NCBI GenBank assembly: GCA_022984795.1
Contig: JALIHJ010000004.1
Location: 62,001 to 126,000 of the forward strand
Reading direction: 5' to 3'
From: Fabrea salina
Taxonomy: Eukaryota > Ciliophora > Heterotrichea > Heterotrichida > Fabreidae
DNA: 64,000 bases
Shown: one piece after another, positions 43,723 to 52,707 of the stretch
Numbering within the stretch: position 1 is the stretch's first letter
Layout of the letters: every line of letters begins with the position of its first letter
The notes under the pieces: generated by a model
The model's input: the letters and a program-made list of their open reading frames with translations, nothing else
Databases searched by the model: none
What the model was told of the DNA's origin: nothing
Translations under genes and position numbers: made by a program

Positions 43723-44910
43723 TTAGTTAACATTCTTGAGTAGAAGTGAAGAAAAACAACCACCTTCGTAGCTAAAACTATTGCTCACAACACTGCTGAA
43801 CTCTGCTTTCTGGGTCTCTTGCAAAATGCTTAGTTCACTTTTTAGAGGCTCACCTAGGTTCAGTATTCCAGGAATAGTTTGTGTTTGTAAGGCCAAAGCT
43901 GCAGTTGTCACCTGCGCCATTCCAGAAGCTGCAAGCATGTGGCCTAAACTCCACTTCAAAGAAGTTACCTTAGAGTTAGGCCACAGGTCCTGGATAGCAC
44001 TGGCTTCTAACTCATCCCAGTTCCTCCACCCAGGAGCATCTGCTACCACTACTTCTGCTTCTTCACTTACTGCACCCATAGCTCTTATCATTCCACTTTT
44101 GTGGTCTTCTGTATCAGCGAAGTTAGAAACAGGGCCTAGTTCTGCGTATATAGGGGCTCCCCTTTCAAGTGCATGGTCTAGACTTTCTAGCATTACGGCT
44201 CCTGCACCTACACTATAAACCCATCCGTCTCTTAGGCTGTTGAAAGGCCTGCATGCTTGACTAGGGTCTGGGTTCCTTGATAAGCACCCTGCCTTGTAGT
44301 AAGACATGAGTATTGCTGGGTCGAAGTCTGTTTCTGCTGCAACAGCTACCATGGCATCAGCTTGTCCTCTCCTTATAGCTGCTGCAGAGTCTTTAATGGC
44401 AATGTGGCCTGAGGCGTTTCCTGCACAAACCACATTGCAGTAGCCCTTAATTTGGTGCTTGACTCCTATTGTTCCTAGAGGCTGTGACACTATAAACTTC
44501 ATGATAGTAAACGGGTCTAGTTTTGAGTACCCGCTGTTCAGTACTTTTTGGTGAATGTTGCGTATGTCAACTGAAGAGGTTCTGTCTTGACCAAAAATAG
44601 CCCCGATTCTGTGGGAGTTTTTTTCAGTAACTTCGAACCCAGAGTCTTTAATAGCCATGCTAGACACAGCAAAGGCTTCTGCGTTAATAATGTTTTTGGG
44701 CACAGTAAGTTTCTTGGTCCATGCAGCAGCATCGAAGTCGTCTGGAAGAACTCCACCTAACTTAATGGGTAAGTCTTCCATTCCTGGAACGTCTTGCTCC
44801 TCTAGAATTCTGAACCCCACTTCGCCTTCACAGAGCTTTTCAAAGGTGCTTTTGGCAGAGGCACTTAGTGGGGATACTAAGCCAAGCCCTGTTATTACTA
44901 CCCTCTTCAT
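43723..44910 (-). CDS. Beta-ketoacyl-ACP synthase (KAS II/OXSM-like) lacking one catalytic His
   Basis: The 395-residue protein starts K-R-V-V-I-T-G-L-G and keeps the nucleophile region (N-V-V-C-A-G-N-A-S-G-H) and the C-terminal S-L-K-W-S-L-G-H-M-L-A-A-S-G. The expected A-H-G-T-S-T segment reads A-D-A-P-G-W-R-N, so the first active-site His is lost while Cys, Lys and the second His remain. KAS extends acyl-ACP chains by two carbons. Loss of this His should weaken malonyl-ACP decarboxylation; chain-length-factor-like subunits show such losses. Length is typical and I see no clear presequence. It lies 4 bp upstream of the LYR gene. Confidence 0.85.
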   Translation of the reverse strand: MKRVVITGLGLVSPLSASAKSTFEKLCEGEVGFRILEEQDVPGMEDLPIKLGGVLPDDFDAAAWTKKLTVPKNIINAEAFAVSSMAIKDSGFEVTEKNSHRIGAIFGQDRTSSVDIRNIHQKVLNSGYSKLDPFTIMKFIVSQPLGTIGVKHQIKGYCNVVCAGNASGHIAIKDSAAAIRRGQADAMVAVAAETDFDPAILMSYYKAGCLSRNPDPSQACRPFNSLRDGWVYSVGAGAVMLESLDHALERGAPIYAELGPVSNFADTEDHKSGMIRAMGAVSEEAEVVVADAPGWRNWDELEASAIQDLWPNSKVTSLKWSLGHMLAASGMAQVTTAALALQTQTIPGILNLGEPLKSELSILQETQKAEFSSVVSNSFSYEGGCFSSLLLKNVN

Positions 44911-44926
44911 TATTAACGGCTATTAT

Positions 44927-46543
44927 TTAGAGCTTTAAAACCCAAGGGCCGTAGAGCTTAAATAGTATTTCGTGAATAAAGGTCTCCTTTAGCTCTTTGC
45001 AGTTCATTTGGTCTTCCGCAACGTCGTACATCAAGTCACAGTATAAGTCTGCTCTGCAAAGTTCGTCACAAGTGCCCTTAGTTTCAGGTCCGCCAGTGAC
45101 GATGTTCTTCAAGTACTTAAGACTTACGAACTCGTCAGTTCTCATTTCCTGAGCTAGTTTTTCCAAGGTGAATGGAAGCAAGTTATTTAAGTTGTAGTAA
45201 GACAAAAAGTCGTACACTTCTTTGAAGCCAGGGTAAGAAGCTGCTAAGTTCAGTCTCCACTGGTGGTAGTTTTTGATTTCAAAGGAACTAGAGTCTGCAG
45301 AGTAGATTCTAAAAGAAGGGTTGCGGTTGCTGAGTGAGGTGAGTGAAGGAGCAATGAACTGCACTGAAGTAGGGTTGTGGCCACCAAAGCTGCGACTTAG
45401 TCTGATTTCGTCACTATGAGTGTGGCCGTAGAACTGTCCTTTAATGATGTTTTGGTACCTTTCAACCAGTACAGAGTAGTGGCGTGCCCAAGGACTTAAG
45501 CAAGAAGAAGTGGCAGGGGGAACGTGTCCAATGATGTAAACTGCTTCTTTGTTTTGTTCTGCTTTGCTGAGTTCTTGTTGAAGGAAAGATATCTGTTCTC
45601 CAGGGTCAGTTGCGTTTGCAATGAGTGCAAAGTTTTCCACGTCACAGGCCAAGGTGTTGATGGCTATTATTCTCAAGTCAGTGTCTTTATGTTTCAAGCT
45701 GTAGTGCCCGAACTTGCTGAAGGTTTTAGAGTTCATTCCAATCCAGTTTTCCCACATTGCGTCTAAAGCATTAGTAAGCCAGCTTTCTCCGTTTATTCCG
45801 AACTGGTGGTCGGGATAGCACTCTTCGTTTCCAATTAAGGGGTAAACAGGTATTTTTAAGTTTTCCATGATTTCAAAAGTTACTTTTTCTATAACTCCAA
45901 GTTTTTCTTCCTTAGTTAAGGACATGTCGTGCGACACAATGTCTCCTGTCCAAATCAGGAAGTCAACGTTTTGTTCTTTGATCTTGTTCAAAGCAGTTGT
46001 AACTGTTTTAAGCGGAATGTCGCACTTGTAGTCTCCCCATTCACCTGCTGAGTACTTTTGTTCAGAGGGGGTTCCTCCCCTGCAGCAAGAAATGCCATCG
46101 CACTGGGTAGAAGACCCTTCTTGGTAATTAAGGTCTACGTGTATATCTGTGAGCTGGGCAAACCTAAAAGTTGAGTTAGAGAAAGTCGGTGACTTAGAAG
46201 AGGGCTTGTCAGATAGCACCTTGCTAGCCCAGTCACTGAGGTTTTCTTCTTGGTAAGTAGGGAAACTACAGGCTGATACAGTAGAGCAGATGTAATCTGC
46301 GTTTATGTACCTGTCTTGCATAGCTTTGATGCCTTCAACTAAAAGGGGGTAGCCTATGTCGTCACAGTAGCTTGGAGCCCATTTGGTGGAGCAAACCAAG
46401 TCGGCTACTTTCTGCACCACAGTGTCGAAGTCTTTCGAGTTAGTCCAAACGTCAAGTGACTGCAAAGCAATTCTGCAGTAAGTGCAGTCAAACTGAGCTG
46501 ATGCTGCTAAGATAGAAACCAAAAGTAAAAGCGCCTTAGCCAT
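44927..46543 (-). CDS. Acid sphingomyelinase-like phosphodiesterase
   Basis: The 538-residue protein has a signal peptide (A-L-L-L-L-V-S-I-L-A-A-S-A), a saposin-B domain with six Cys (about 17-100), a calcineurin-like metallophosphoesterase domain (about 125-430) and a helical C-terminus with paired Cys. Metal motifs seen: L-T-D-I-H-V-D, T-G-D-I-V, I-G-H-V-P-P and G-H-T-H-S-D. The G-N-H-E motif, whose His is catalytic, reads G-N-E-E here. The family hydrolyses sphingomyelin or nucleotide substrates in acid compartments or outside the cell. This member may be inactive or altered. Confidence 0.87.
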   Translation of the reverse strand: MAKALLLLVSILAASAQFDCTYCRIALQSLDVWTNSKDFDTVVQKVADLVCSTKWAPSYCDDIGYPLLVEGIKAMQDRYINADYICSTVSACSFPTYQEENLSDWASKVLSDKPSSKSPTFSNSTFRFAQLTDIHVDLNYQEGSSTQCDGISCCRGGTPSEQKYSAGEWGDYKCDIPLKTVTTALNKIKEQNVDFLIWTGDIVSHDMSLTKEEKLGVIEKVTFEIMENLKIPVYPLIGNEECYPDHQFGINGESWLTNALDAMWENWIGMNSKTFSKFGHYSLKHKDTDLRIIAINTLACDVENFALIANATDPGEQISFLQQELSKAEQNKEAVYIIGHVPPATSSCLSPWARHYSVLVERYQNIIKGQFYGHTHSDEIRLSRSFGGHNPTSVQFIAPSLTSLSNRNPSFRIYSADSSSFEIKNYHQWRLNLAASYPGFKEVYDFLSYYNLNNLLPFTLEKLAQEMRTDEFVSLKYLKNIVTGGPETKGTCDELCRADLYCDLMYDVAEDQMNCKELKETFIHEILFKLYGPWVLKL

Positions 46544-46608
46544 TATTACTTGAATTAATTCTCCCTGTATTTAAATCCTTTGAAGTTTCCTACAGCTATA
46601 AATTAAAT

Positions 46609-46923
46609 ATGAAAAGAAACAGAGATCACCACTTGGAACAGCAGATCGAAGACGAAAACCAAAAAAAGCTTTCAGTGCTTCATGGCCAAGTACAAGAAAT
46701 CCGAAGAGCCGCAGACTCAATTCAAGAAGAAACCAAAGAAAGCAACTCGTTTTTAGATTCATTTATGACTAGAATGGACAGGGGCAGAACAGGGCTTAAC
46801 AACACTTTGTCTAGGTTCGAAACAGTTATCCAGGAAAAAAACAACCGACTGGCTATATATATTGCAGGGACACTTATAGTTTCCTTCCTTATTATGTGGA
46901 AGTACATGGCATTTTCTAACTAA
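46609..46923 (+). CDS. BET1-like Qc SNARE
   Basis: The 104-residue protein has an N-terminal L-E-x-x-I-E-D-E-N start, a single SNARE helix (about 20-80) with heptad spacing, and a C-terminal membrane anchor (I-A-G-T-L-I-V-S-F-L-I). Size and the N-terminal E-N motif match BET1, which fuses ER-derived vesicles at the Golgi. Aligned by eye, the central layer residue, usually Gln, falls on Ser in E-T-K-E-S-N-S. It begins 65 bp from a divergent gene and ends 4 bp from the convergent hydrolase. Confidence 0.75.
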   Translation: MKRNRDHHLEQQIEDENQKKLSVLHGQVQEIRRAADSIQEETKESNSFLDSFMTRMDRGRTGLNNTLSRFETVIQEKNNRLAIYIAGTLIVSFLIMWKYMAFSN

Positions 46924-46927
46924 TTAA

Positions 46928-48931
46928 CTAAAAACAGATAAACCCAGCCCTTTCTAGGTGCTTAAGAACAATCATTTTTTCTTGCATGTTGTACAAACCA
47001 CTGTGTCCACAAGCAAGTGGAATCAAGTACCCAGGGCTCATAGGTTCCTCAGAACTCCTCATAGAAAGAGTCATGTCACTGCTTATAGAGTCCTTTCTGG
47101 TTTCAAAGTTCTTTAAAAGCTTTTTAAGCACTTTTTCTAGAGTTTTGAGGCTAGTGAGCACTTTAACTAGGCTGGGGTTGGTTGTATGCTGGTGCTCTAG
47201 GTAAATTCTTTGAATTCGGTTCAAGAACTCTTTTAGTTTGTTTGGAGTGGAGTACTTAGGCTCGAGTTCGTTAGTGTCCAAAGGGTAAAAGCTTCCCCAG
47301 CACTCAAGCACCACCAGCCAAACTTCCAGCTGCATTGAAGCTGACTTTCCTGTTCCAACGCAACTTAAAGGTTGTCCACCTGCATCTAAACTTTCAAGTA
47401 AGTTGAAGATTTGGTACAGAATCACACTGATTCCTTCTTCGTGTGAAATCTCTCTAGGAATCAGTTCGTACCTACTGCCTGTTAAGTCACCCATCATGGA
47501 CTTAGCTTCTTCGTCGTCTGACTGGTTCACAATCTGAGTTAGCAGAAACTGAATGGCATCCAGCATAAGCTTCTTGTACTGAGCAGGCAAGTTTGAGTCA
47601 CAAACTTTAAGTGCAACTCCAGACTTAAGCGAAGCTAGGTCTTTTATCATAGAGTCGTTGGGATCTGAAGAAAGCACTTTGTAGCAGTCTGTTTTTAAGT
47701 AGTCTAAACTGCAGTCTAGTTTCCACCTTCCGAAGATCTTGTAAGCTACCCAACCCCACTTTCCAAAGTTGTGGAAGGCCACTTCTTCTAAGGAAGAGAA
47801 AGACCTGTCCACAAACAAAAAGTCTATTTTTGAGTTGGCTCCAAGGTAAGTAGCTACCATTCCTCCCAAGCTTTCACCTTGAACCCCTAGTTTCTTAACG
47901 TTCTTTACACTTTTCAGGTAGTTCACAATAGCTTCACCGTCTTTTTTAAGGTTTTCTGGGCAAGGCGAGCCTTTGCTAAGTCCGTAGCCTCTGTAGTTCC
48001 AAAGCATAACGTTGAAGTTTTCGTTTATGTAAGTTTCTAACCACTCGTTTTGGTAGTAAGCCAACTCGTAGAACCCAGCATTAGGGTTGCAAATAAGTAT
48101 TGTAGGGTTGTCTGAACTGCAGGGACTAATCCACAAACTAACTAGAAATTACCAGTCCAGTTCGTTGATTTTAATTTCTTCACACGGAAACCTCATTTTA
48201 AGCTCAACTCGCATTTGGTCTAAGTTTCCAAAAGTAGTGTCAGAAAACCACCTTTGAATGCTTTGTTTCAAAGGAAGTTTTCCACAGCTAAGCATAAGTC
48301 TGTCTTTTAGTACTTGAGTTACTTTCAAAGCCTTTTTAGCAGCTGTATTGTAAGGAAAGTCCTCAAAAACCACATCAACCCAGTCAGCTTCGTCCCTAAC
48401 TTCTTCGAACCACTCCCACAAACTTGTAACTTCGTCGCTTACAATGCTTATTTCTTCAATAGAGTTCTGCAGTCTAAGGAGCAACTCCAACAACTCGCTT
48501 TGGTACTTCGTGAGTTTGTTTTCTTCTTTTAAAACAGAAAGCTGAGTAATGAGTCCTTCTACCATTCGCTTAGCTTCTAAACAACAGTCTTGCTTGCTAA
48601 GGAAACTCTCCTTTTCCGATGCACTGCAATTGTTCAAAAGAACCTGAAGTCCTAGTTGCAAGTCACTTGCTTTTTGGAGAAGCTGAGCACTCATTTCTTT
48701 GCAGAAGTGGACTTCTAGAGAACGCTTCCATAGTCCAAAAGAACCTGGGAATATGAGTACTTTCACGATGAGTCTTATTGAAAAGTAGAAACTAGCTGCA
48801 AAAGCTATCACAGAACCAGTTGAAGTTACTAAGAAGCTCAACAGGTAAAACAAGTAGTATATCAGAGCTACGACTCCCAAAACTGCCAAACCTAAGCACC
48901 CCACAACCATGTAACTCTTAAGTTTTTCCAT
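46928..48931 (-). CDS. Membrane-anchored alpha/beta hydrolase (two exons)
   Basis: Exon 1 (48153-48931) encodes two to three membrane segments near residues 8-55 and a coiled-coil-like region; exon 2 (46928-48137) encodes an alpha/beta hydrolase. Together they give 662 residues. Exon 2 alone has no ATG at the right place, and exon 1 runs into a stop four bases after the 5' splice site, so splicing is required. The hydrolase keeps the nucleophile elbow G-E-S-L-G-G and the oxyanion region C-N-P-N-A-G. It resembles BEM46/ABHD-type enzymes of ciliates; the substrate is unknown. The membrane part suggests an ER or plasma-membrane location. Confidence 0.75.
48138..48152 (-). other. 15-nt intron
   Basis: GTAATTTCTAGTTAG on the minus strand, phase 2, A at position 10. 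Retention gives an immediate TAA. It joins E-L-D-C to L-W-I-S-P. Confidence 0.88.
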
Positions 48932-49034
48932 TTGTTTTTTATTACTGTAACTCTAGCTCAGAATTAGTTTATCTTTTTTAGGTTTACTGAAAGTGCAGAA
49001 TTTATAACATTCAAACCATAAATCGGAATTAAAT

Positions 49035-50990
49035 ATGAACACCCTAACGGACGCAACAAACTCATCCTTACGAAGGCCAGTACATACACGATCAAAAACA
49101 TGGCATTCTCCGTGCAAATCGAATTCTCCTGAGTCAGTTCCTCATTCACTAGAAGTGATACCTAGAATCCGCCCTCTTTTTACTGCAGAAGAGGATTGCT
49201 CAGTGATTTCGCACAAAGAAAACAAAATATTTCTAAAAAACAACAGAGAAGCCATGGAGTTCACCTTTGATTGTGTACTTGGCCAGTTTTCTTCTCAAGA
49301 AGATGTATTTAAAAAGCTGAGTTACTTGGGTGAGGAGGTTCTGGCGGGCTTTGCAGGTACTGTGTTTGCATACGGCCAAACGGGGTCAGGGAAAACTTTT
49401 ACTATGTTTGGCGACGAACAGAACGAAGGTTTGGTGTTCCGCTTTGGCAAACAACTTGTGAACAGAGCAGTCGAGTTCAAGTTAACTTTTGTTGAGCTCT
49501 ACAGAGAAAAGCTTTCAGACCTGTTAAGTGACGAGTCATTTTTAAGCGTTAAAGAAAACCCTGCAAAAAAGGTCAACTTGCAAGGAGCTAAAGACGTAAC
49601 TGTGTGCTCTGAAGAAGAGTTAGTTTTTTACCTTAATGAAGGAATAGCCAGAAGACAGGTATCTACCACTGAGTGCAATGCTAAGTCAAGTCGCTCCCAC
49701 GCAATAATTAGAATGGAAGTTTTGAGTGAAAACAAAACAGGATGTCTGACTTTTGTGGACCTTGCAGGGAGCGAGAAAGCTTCAAAGGTTTCTTCCAAAA
49801 GCCTAGAAGACACCAAAAACATCAACCTCAGTTTGTCAGCACTTGGGAAGGTTATAAACTCTCTTTCACAGAATCTTGAACACGTTCCTTACAGAGACTC
49901 TAAGTTAACTAGGATCTTAAAGGACTCTTTAGGAGGGAACACAAAAACTGTGTTCATAGTTACTTGTTGTGCAGGTTCCAAACAAAAGCACGAAACCCTT
50001 ACTTCGCTTAGGTTCGCTCAAAGGGCCAAGGGAATAAAGGTTAAACTCAAAAGCGAATTCCCCAAACCTGAACTCACCCAGACTTATGAGTTCCTTAAAT
50101 CTGAACTAGACAAAGCCAATTCGGAACTCAACTTTTTTAAGTCTTCTAAGTGCCCTGAGTCTTTGAGTGAAAGCACCATTTACATTAAGTCACCTTACAA
50201 AGACACTTTCCAACTCAAACAAGAAAAAATAGACTCCTTGAAAAGAACCAAAGAGTACCAGCAAAGCCAAGTTCTAGAGAACTCCGAAAGAATTAAACAA
50301 CTAAAACTGCAATTAAAAGAAATTCAAGAAAAAGAAACTAAAGTTGACAAACAAAAAGCAGTAGCTTCCATAAGGGTACAACACAGTGAACAAATTAACA
50401 AGCAGTCTAAACTCAACCTTGAAACCAAAGCAGCTGAAATACTTGAACTCCACAAGAAAATCAAACAAGCTGACTCTAAACTTCAAAAATTGATGCACTT
50501 AAGACACAACTCAGAACAAGCCACCATGAAGCAAATATCCACAACTATGAACTTAGAAGCAGCCCTATCAGAACTCAACCGCTCGCAAACCAAAGTGAAC
50601 AACTCAGAGTCACTCCAGCACAACAAAAACAAACAGAAAATCTTGAAGTCACTGTATTTCCAAGCTGACTTAAAAAGGAACCTCAGAATGCTCAAGTTCA
50701 AATTGTTAGACTTGACTTACAAAAACAAGGTAAAAGAAGACATAGTAGACAAGCAAGAAAGTCAGCTTGCTCACATGAAAGAAACCATTGTGGAGTCAGT
50801 AAACAGTTCTAAGTCTTATGAAAACTCTGAAAGCTGGAAAGGACTGTTTGACTGTGTGCAAAGCAGCTTCGAAATCCAACTAGAAGACAAACAAAAAGAA
50901 ATCCAAAGCTTGAACGAACTGATTTCTGAGTTCATCAACAAGTACTCTAGAGAAACTCCTTCTGTAAAGCGCTTCACTATTGACATTTAA
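49035..50990 (+). CDS. Kinesin motor protein
   Basis: The 651-residue protein has an N-terminal motor domain (about 38-345) with G-Q-T-G-S-G-K-T (ATP), S-S-R-S-H and D-L-A-G-S-E switch motifs and the Y-R-D-S-K-L-T microtubule segment. The rest is coiled coil and shows no tail domain I can name. The N-terminal motor implies plus-end movement. The class is uncertain; the motor is somewhat short and its sequence looks derived. The 103-bp gap to the divergent gene is AT-rich. Confidence 0.93.
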   Translation: MNTLTDATNSSLRRPVHTRSKTWHSPCKSNSPESVPHSLEVIPRIRPLFTAEEDCSVISHKENKIFLKNNREAMEFTFDCVLGQFSSQEDVFKKLSYLGEEVLAGFAGTVFAYGQTGSGKTFTMFGDEQNEGLVFRFGKQLVNRAVEFKLTFVELYREKLSDLLSDESFLSVKENPAKKVNLQGAKDVTVCSEEELVFYLNEGIARRQVSTTECNAKSSRSHAIIRMEVLSENKTGCLTFVDLAGSEKASKVSSKSLEDTKNINLSLSALGKVINSLSQNLEHVPYRDSKLTRILKDSLGGNTKTVFIVTCCAGSKQKHETLTSLRFAQRAKGIKVKLKSEFPKPELTQTYEFLKSELDKANSELNFFKSSKCPESLSESTIYIKSPYKDTFQLKQEKIDSLKRTKEYQQSQVLENSERIKQLKLQLKEIQEKETKVDKQKAVASIRVQHSEQINKQSKLNLETKAAEILELHKKIKQADSKLQKLMHLRHNSEQATMKQISTTMNLEAALSELNRSQTKVNNSESLQHNKNKQKILKSLYFQADLKRNLRMLKFKLLDLTYKNKVKEDIVDKQESQLAHMKETIVESVNSSKSYENSESWKGLFDCVQSSFEIQLEDKQKEIQSLNELISEFINKYSRETPSVKRFTIDI

Positions 50991-51009
50991 TTATACCTAA
51001 TTAATTAAT

Positions 51010-51654
51010 TTAACCAAATTCTGGAATGAACTCTGAAACCTCAGGGTTGAACTTTTTAACTTGGTGACCTTGCGTTTTGAAAAGCAACTTGCAAGCAGGA
51101 ATGAAGTCGAAAACGTTAGGATTGAACTTTTCAAGACTTATTTCAGGAACAAACTCTTCAGCCGAAGCGTCAAAGTTAGGACCTAACCATTCTTTTAAGT
51201 CAGGAATGGGTTCGTTTTCCCAGGGGTCGAAGTGCTCGAACTCGCCAGCTTTTTTTTCTTTAACTTTAAGTTTGAGTTTCTCTAGAAGAGCACTGTAGTC
51301 GTTGATTTTAGGAATAAGTTCTTCGAAACTAGACAGTGTTTGCTTGAAGTGGTCGTATTCTTTCCTAAGTAATGCGTGGTACTGACCTAAGTAAGGTTTG
51401 TAGTTCTTCTTAAAATAGTTGATAGAAGAAGACTTGACTTGGTCAATCAACTCCAGACTCATGAGCACTGATTCATTAACTTTTTGGGACAAATCCTTCG
51501 ACTTTTCAATCATAGAGTTGCTTTGATCTACCATAGTCTCAAGCATACTGAGCAAAGCCTTTACAAAAGGCTTGTTTGTTTCTTTAAGTTGCTCTTTTTT
51601 AGTTCGTATCAAAGACTTTAAACTTTCTGATCTTTTGTTTCTGGGTCTTTTCAT
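51010..51654 (-). CDS. Coiled-coil protein with tandem PAM2-like motifs
   Basis: The 214-residue protein is helical up to about residue 140 and then acidic and disordered. Near its C-terminus it has K-F-N-P-N-V-F-D-F-I-P (residues 176-186) and K-F-N-P-E-V-S-E-F-I-P (201-211), plus a partial E-E-F-V-P-E-I (166-172). These resemble the PAM2 motif (L-N-x-x-A-x-x-F-x-P), which binds the MLLE domain of poly(A)-binding protein. A role in mRNA fate is inferred only from this. I recognise no other domain. Confidence 0.65.
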   Translation of the reverse strand: MKRPRNKRSESLKSLIRTKKEQLKETNKPFVKALLSMLETMVDQSNSMIEKSKDLSQKVNESVLMSLELIDQVKSSSINYFKKNYKPYLGQYHALLRKEYDHFKQTLSSFEELIPKINDYSALLEKLKLKVKEKKAGEFEHFDPWENEPIPDLKEWLGPNFDASAEEFVPEISLEKFNPNVFDFIPACKLLFKTQGHQVKKFNPEVSEFIPEFG

Positions 51655-51665
51655 ATTTATTTACA

Positions 51666-52688
51666 TTATTTAGAGTGCTTTTCAGAGTCCAAAACTTGTT
51701 TTTTCTTTTTCAAGAAAAAGTTCACGTAGAAGTCCAAAAAGGTCCCTGCAAAAACCATCAGTAAGCACAGCCACTGTTGGAAGCTCACTAAGTGGTTAAA
51801 CAGTATGATTGACAAAGTTACTGTCATGAACTTCCGTGTAGTTGTAATTATGTTTAAAGTCAAAGCCCCTAGCACTTTGATTCCTCTGAAAATAAACAAC
51901 TGCCCCAAGGCACTCATTGCTCCAAACAAAACACAGTCCACTAAGGTTTCTGGGTACTTTTCAAAAAACTCCAACAATCCTTCTTCTTCCACTCCACACC
52001 TTCCTGCCACCAGAACTCCTGTGATTGCTGCTCCCCACAAGTTGCAGTACTTCATCATGTTGAGTGAGGAAGGCCTTACTTCGTGCCTTACTGTTTCAGT
52101 TACATATCCGTTCATAGCGTCCATCATCAAACTTCCCAAAAGCAAAAACAAACCTATAGCAGAGTCAACTGCTTCATCTGAAGAAACTTTCAGCAAGTTG
52201 AACATGAGAATCCCCCCTGTGATCAAAGCTACGCCCAAGTACTGAAGTGGGTGGTAGTGTATGTGCTTCACAAACCACCCCCCCAACATCACTGGCAGTA
52301 TTTTACAGGACTTAGCCAGTGCTTGGGTGGGGTAAGAAATGTAAGTGAGAGCCATGTTGGCAAACAGCATAGCCATAATAAACGCAAAGGAGTGTAGAAA
52401 CTTCAAAGTAAAGTGGTGCAAGTTAAAACTAACCTTAGGTGCCCTGAAAAACATATCCACTACTTAGGACTTACACAACAAGGCTAAAACTCCTCCTACC
52501 AAGCACTGGACAAACACCACGAACTCAGGAAAGTTGAATCTGTCTTGGGAGGGTTTGGGGTGGTAACTAAGTAAATGTTACATTTTTTCGTGGAGCACAC
52601 CAAAATATAGGTAAGAAACGTATATTCCAGAGGTTACTATTAAGAACTCTACTTCTCCTCTTGTCAGAAATTGCTTGACCTTTTCCAT
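51666..52688 (-). CDS. SLC35B1: SLC35B1-like ER nucleotide(-sugar) transporter (three exons)
   Basis: Exons 52582-52688, 52475-52566 and 51666-52459 give 330 residues. Exon 1 holds the first membrane segment (G-I-Y-V-S-Y-L-Y-F-G-V-L-H-E-K-I), exon 2 the second (F-V-V-F-V-Q-C-L-V), and exon 3 the remaining segments with Y-P-T-Q-A-L-A-K-S-C-K and G-Q-L-F-I-F. These match SLC35B1, an ER transporter (UDP-galactose and ATP/ADP exchange have been proposed). Without the two 15-nt introns the first segments would be missing. Ten membrane helices are expected. The start is ATG 52688. Confidence 0.87.
52460..52474 (-). other. 15-nt intron (SLC35B1 intron 2)
   Basis: GTAAGTCCTAAGTAG on the minus strand, phase 1, A at position 10; retention gives an in-frame TAA. 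Confidence 0.87.
52567..52581 (-). other. 15-nt intron (SLC35B1 intron 1)
   Basis: GTAACATTTACTTAG on the minus strand, phase 2, A at position 10; retention gives an immediate TAA. Splicing joins H-E-K-I to Y-H-P-K. Confidence 0.87.
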
Positions 52689-52707
52689 TATAAAGATGGC
52701 ATCCAAT

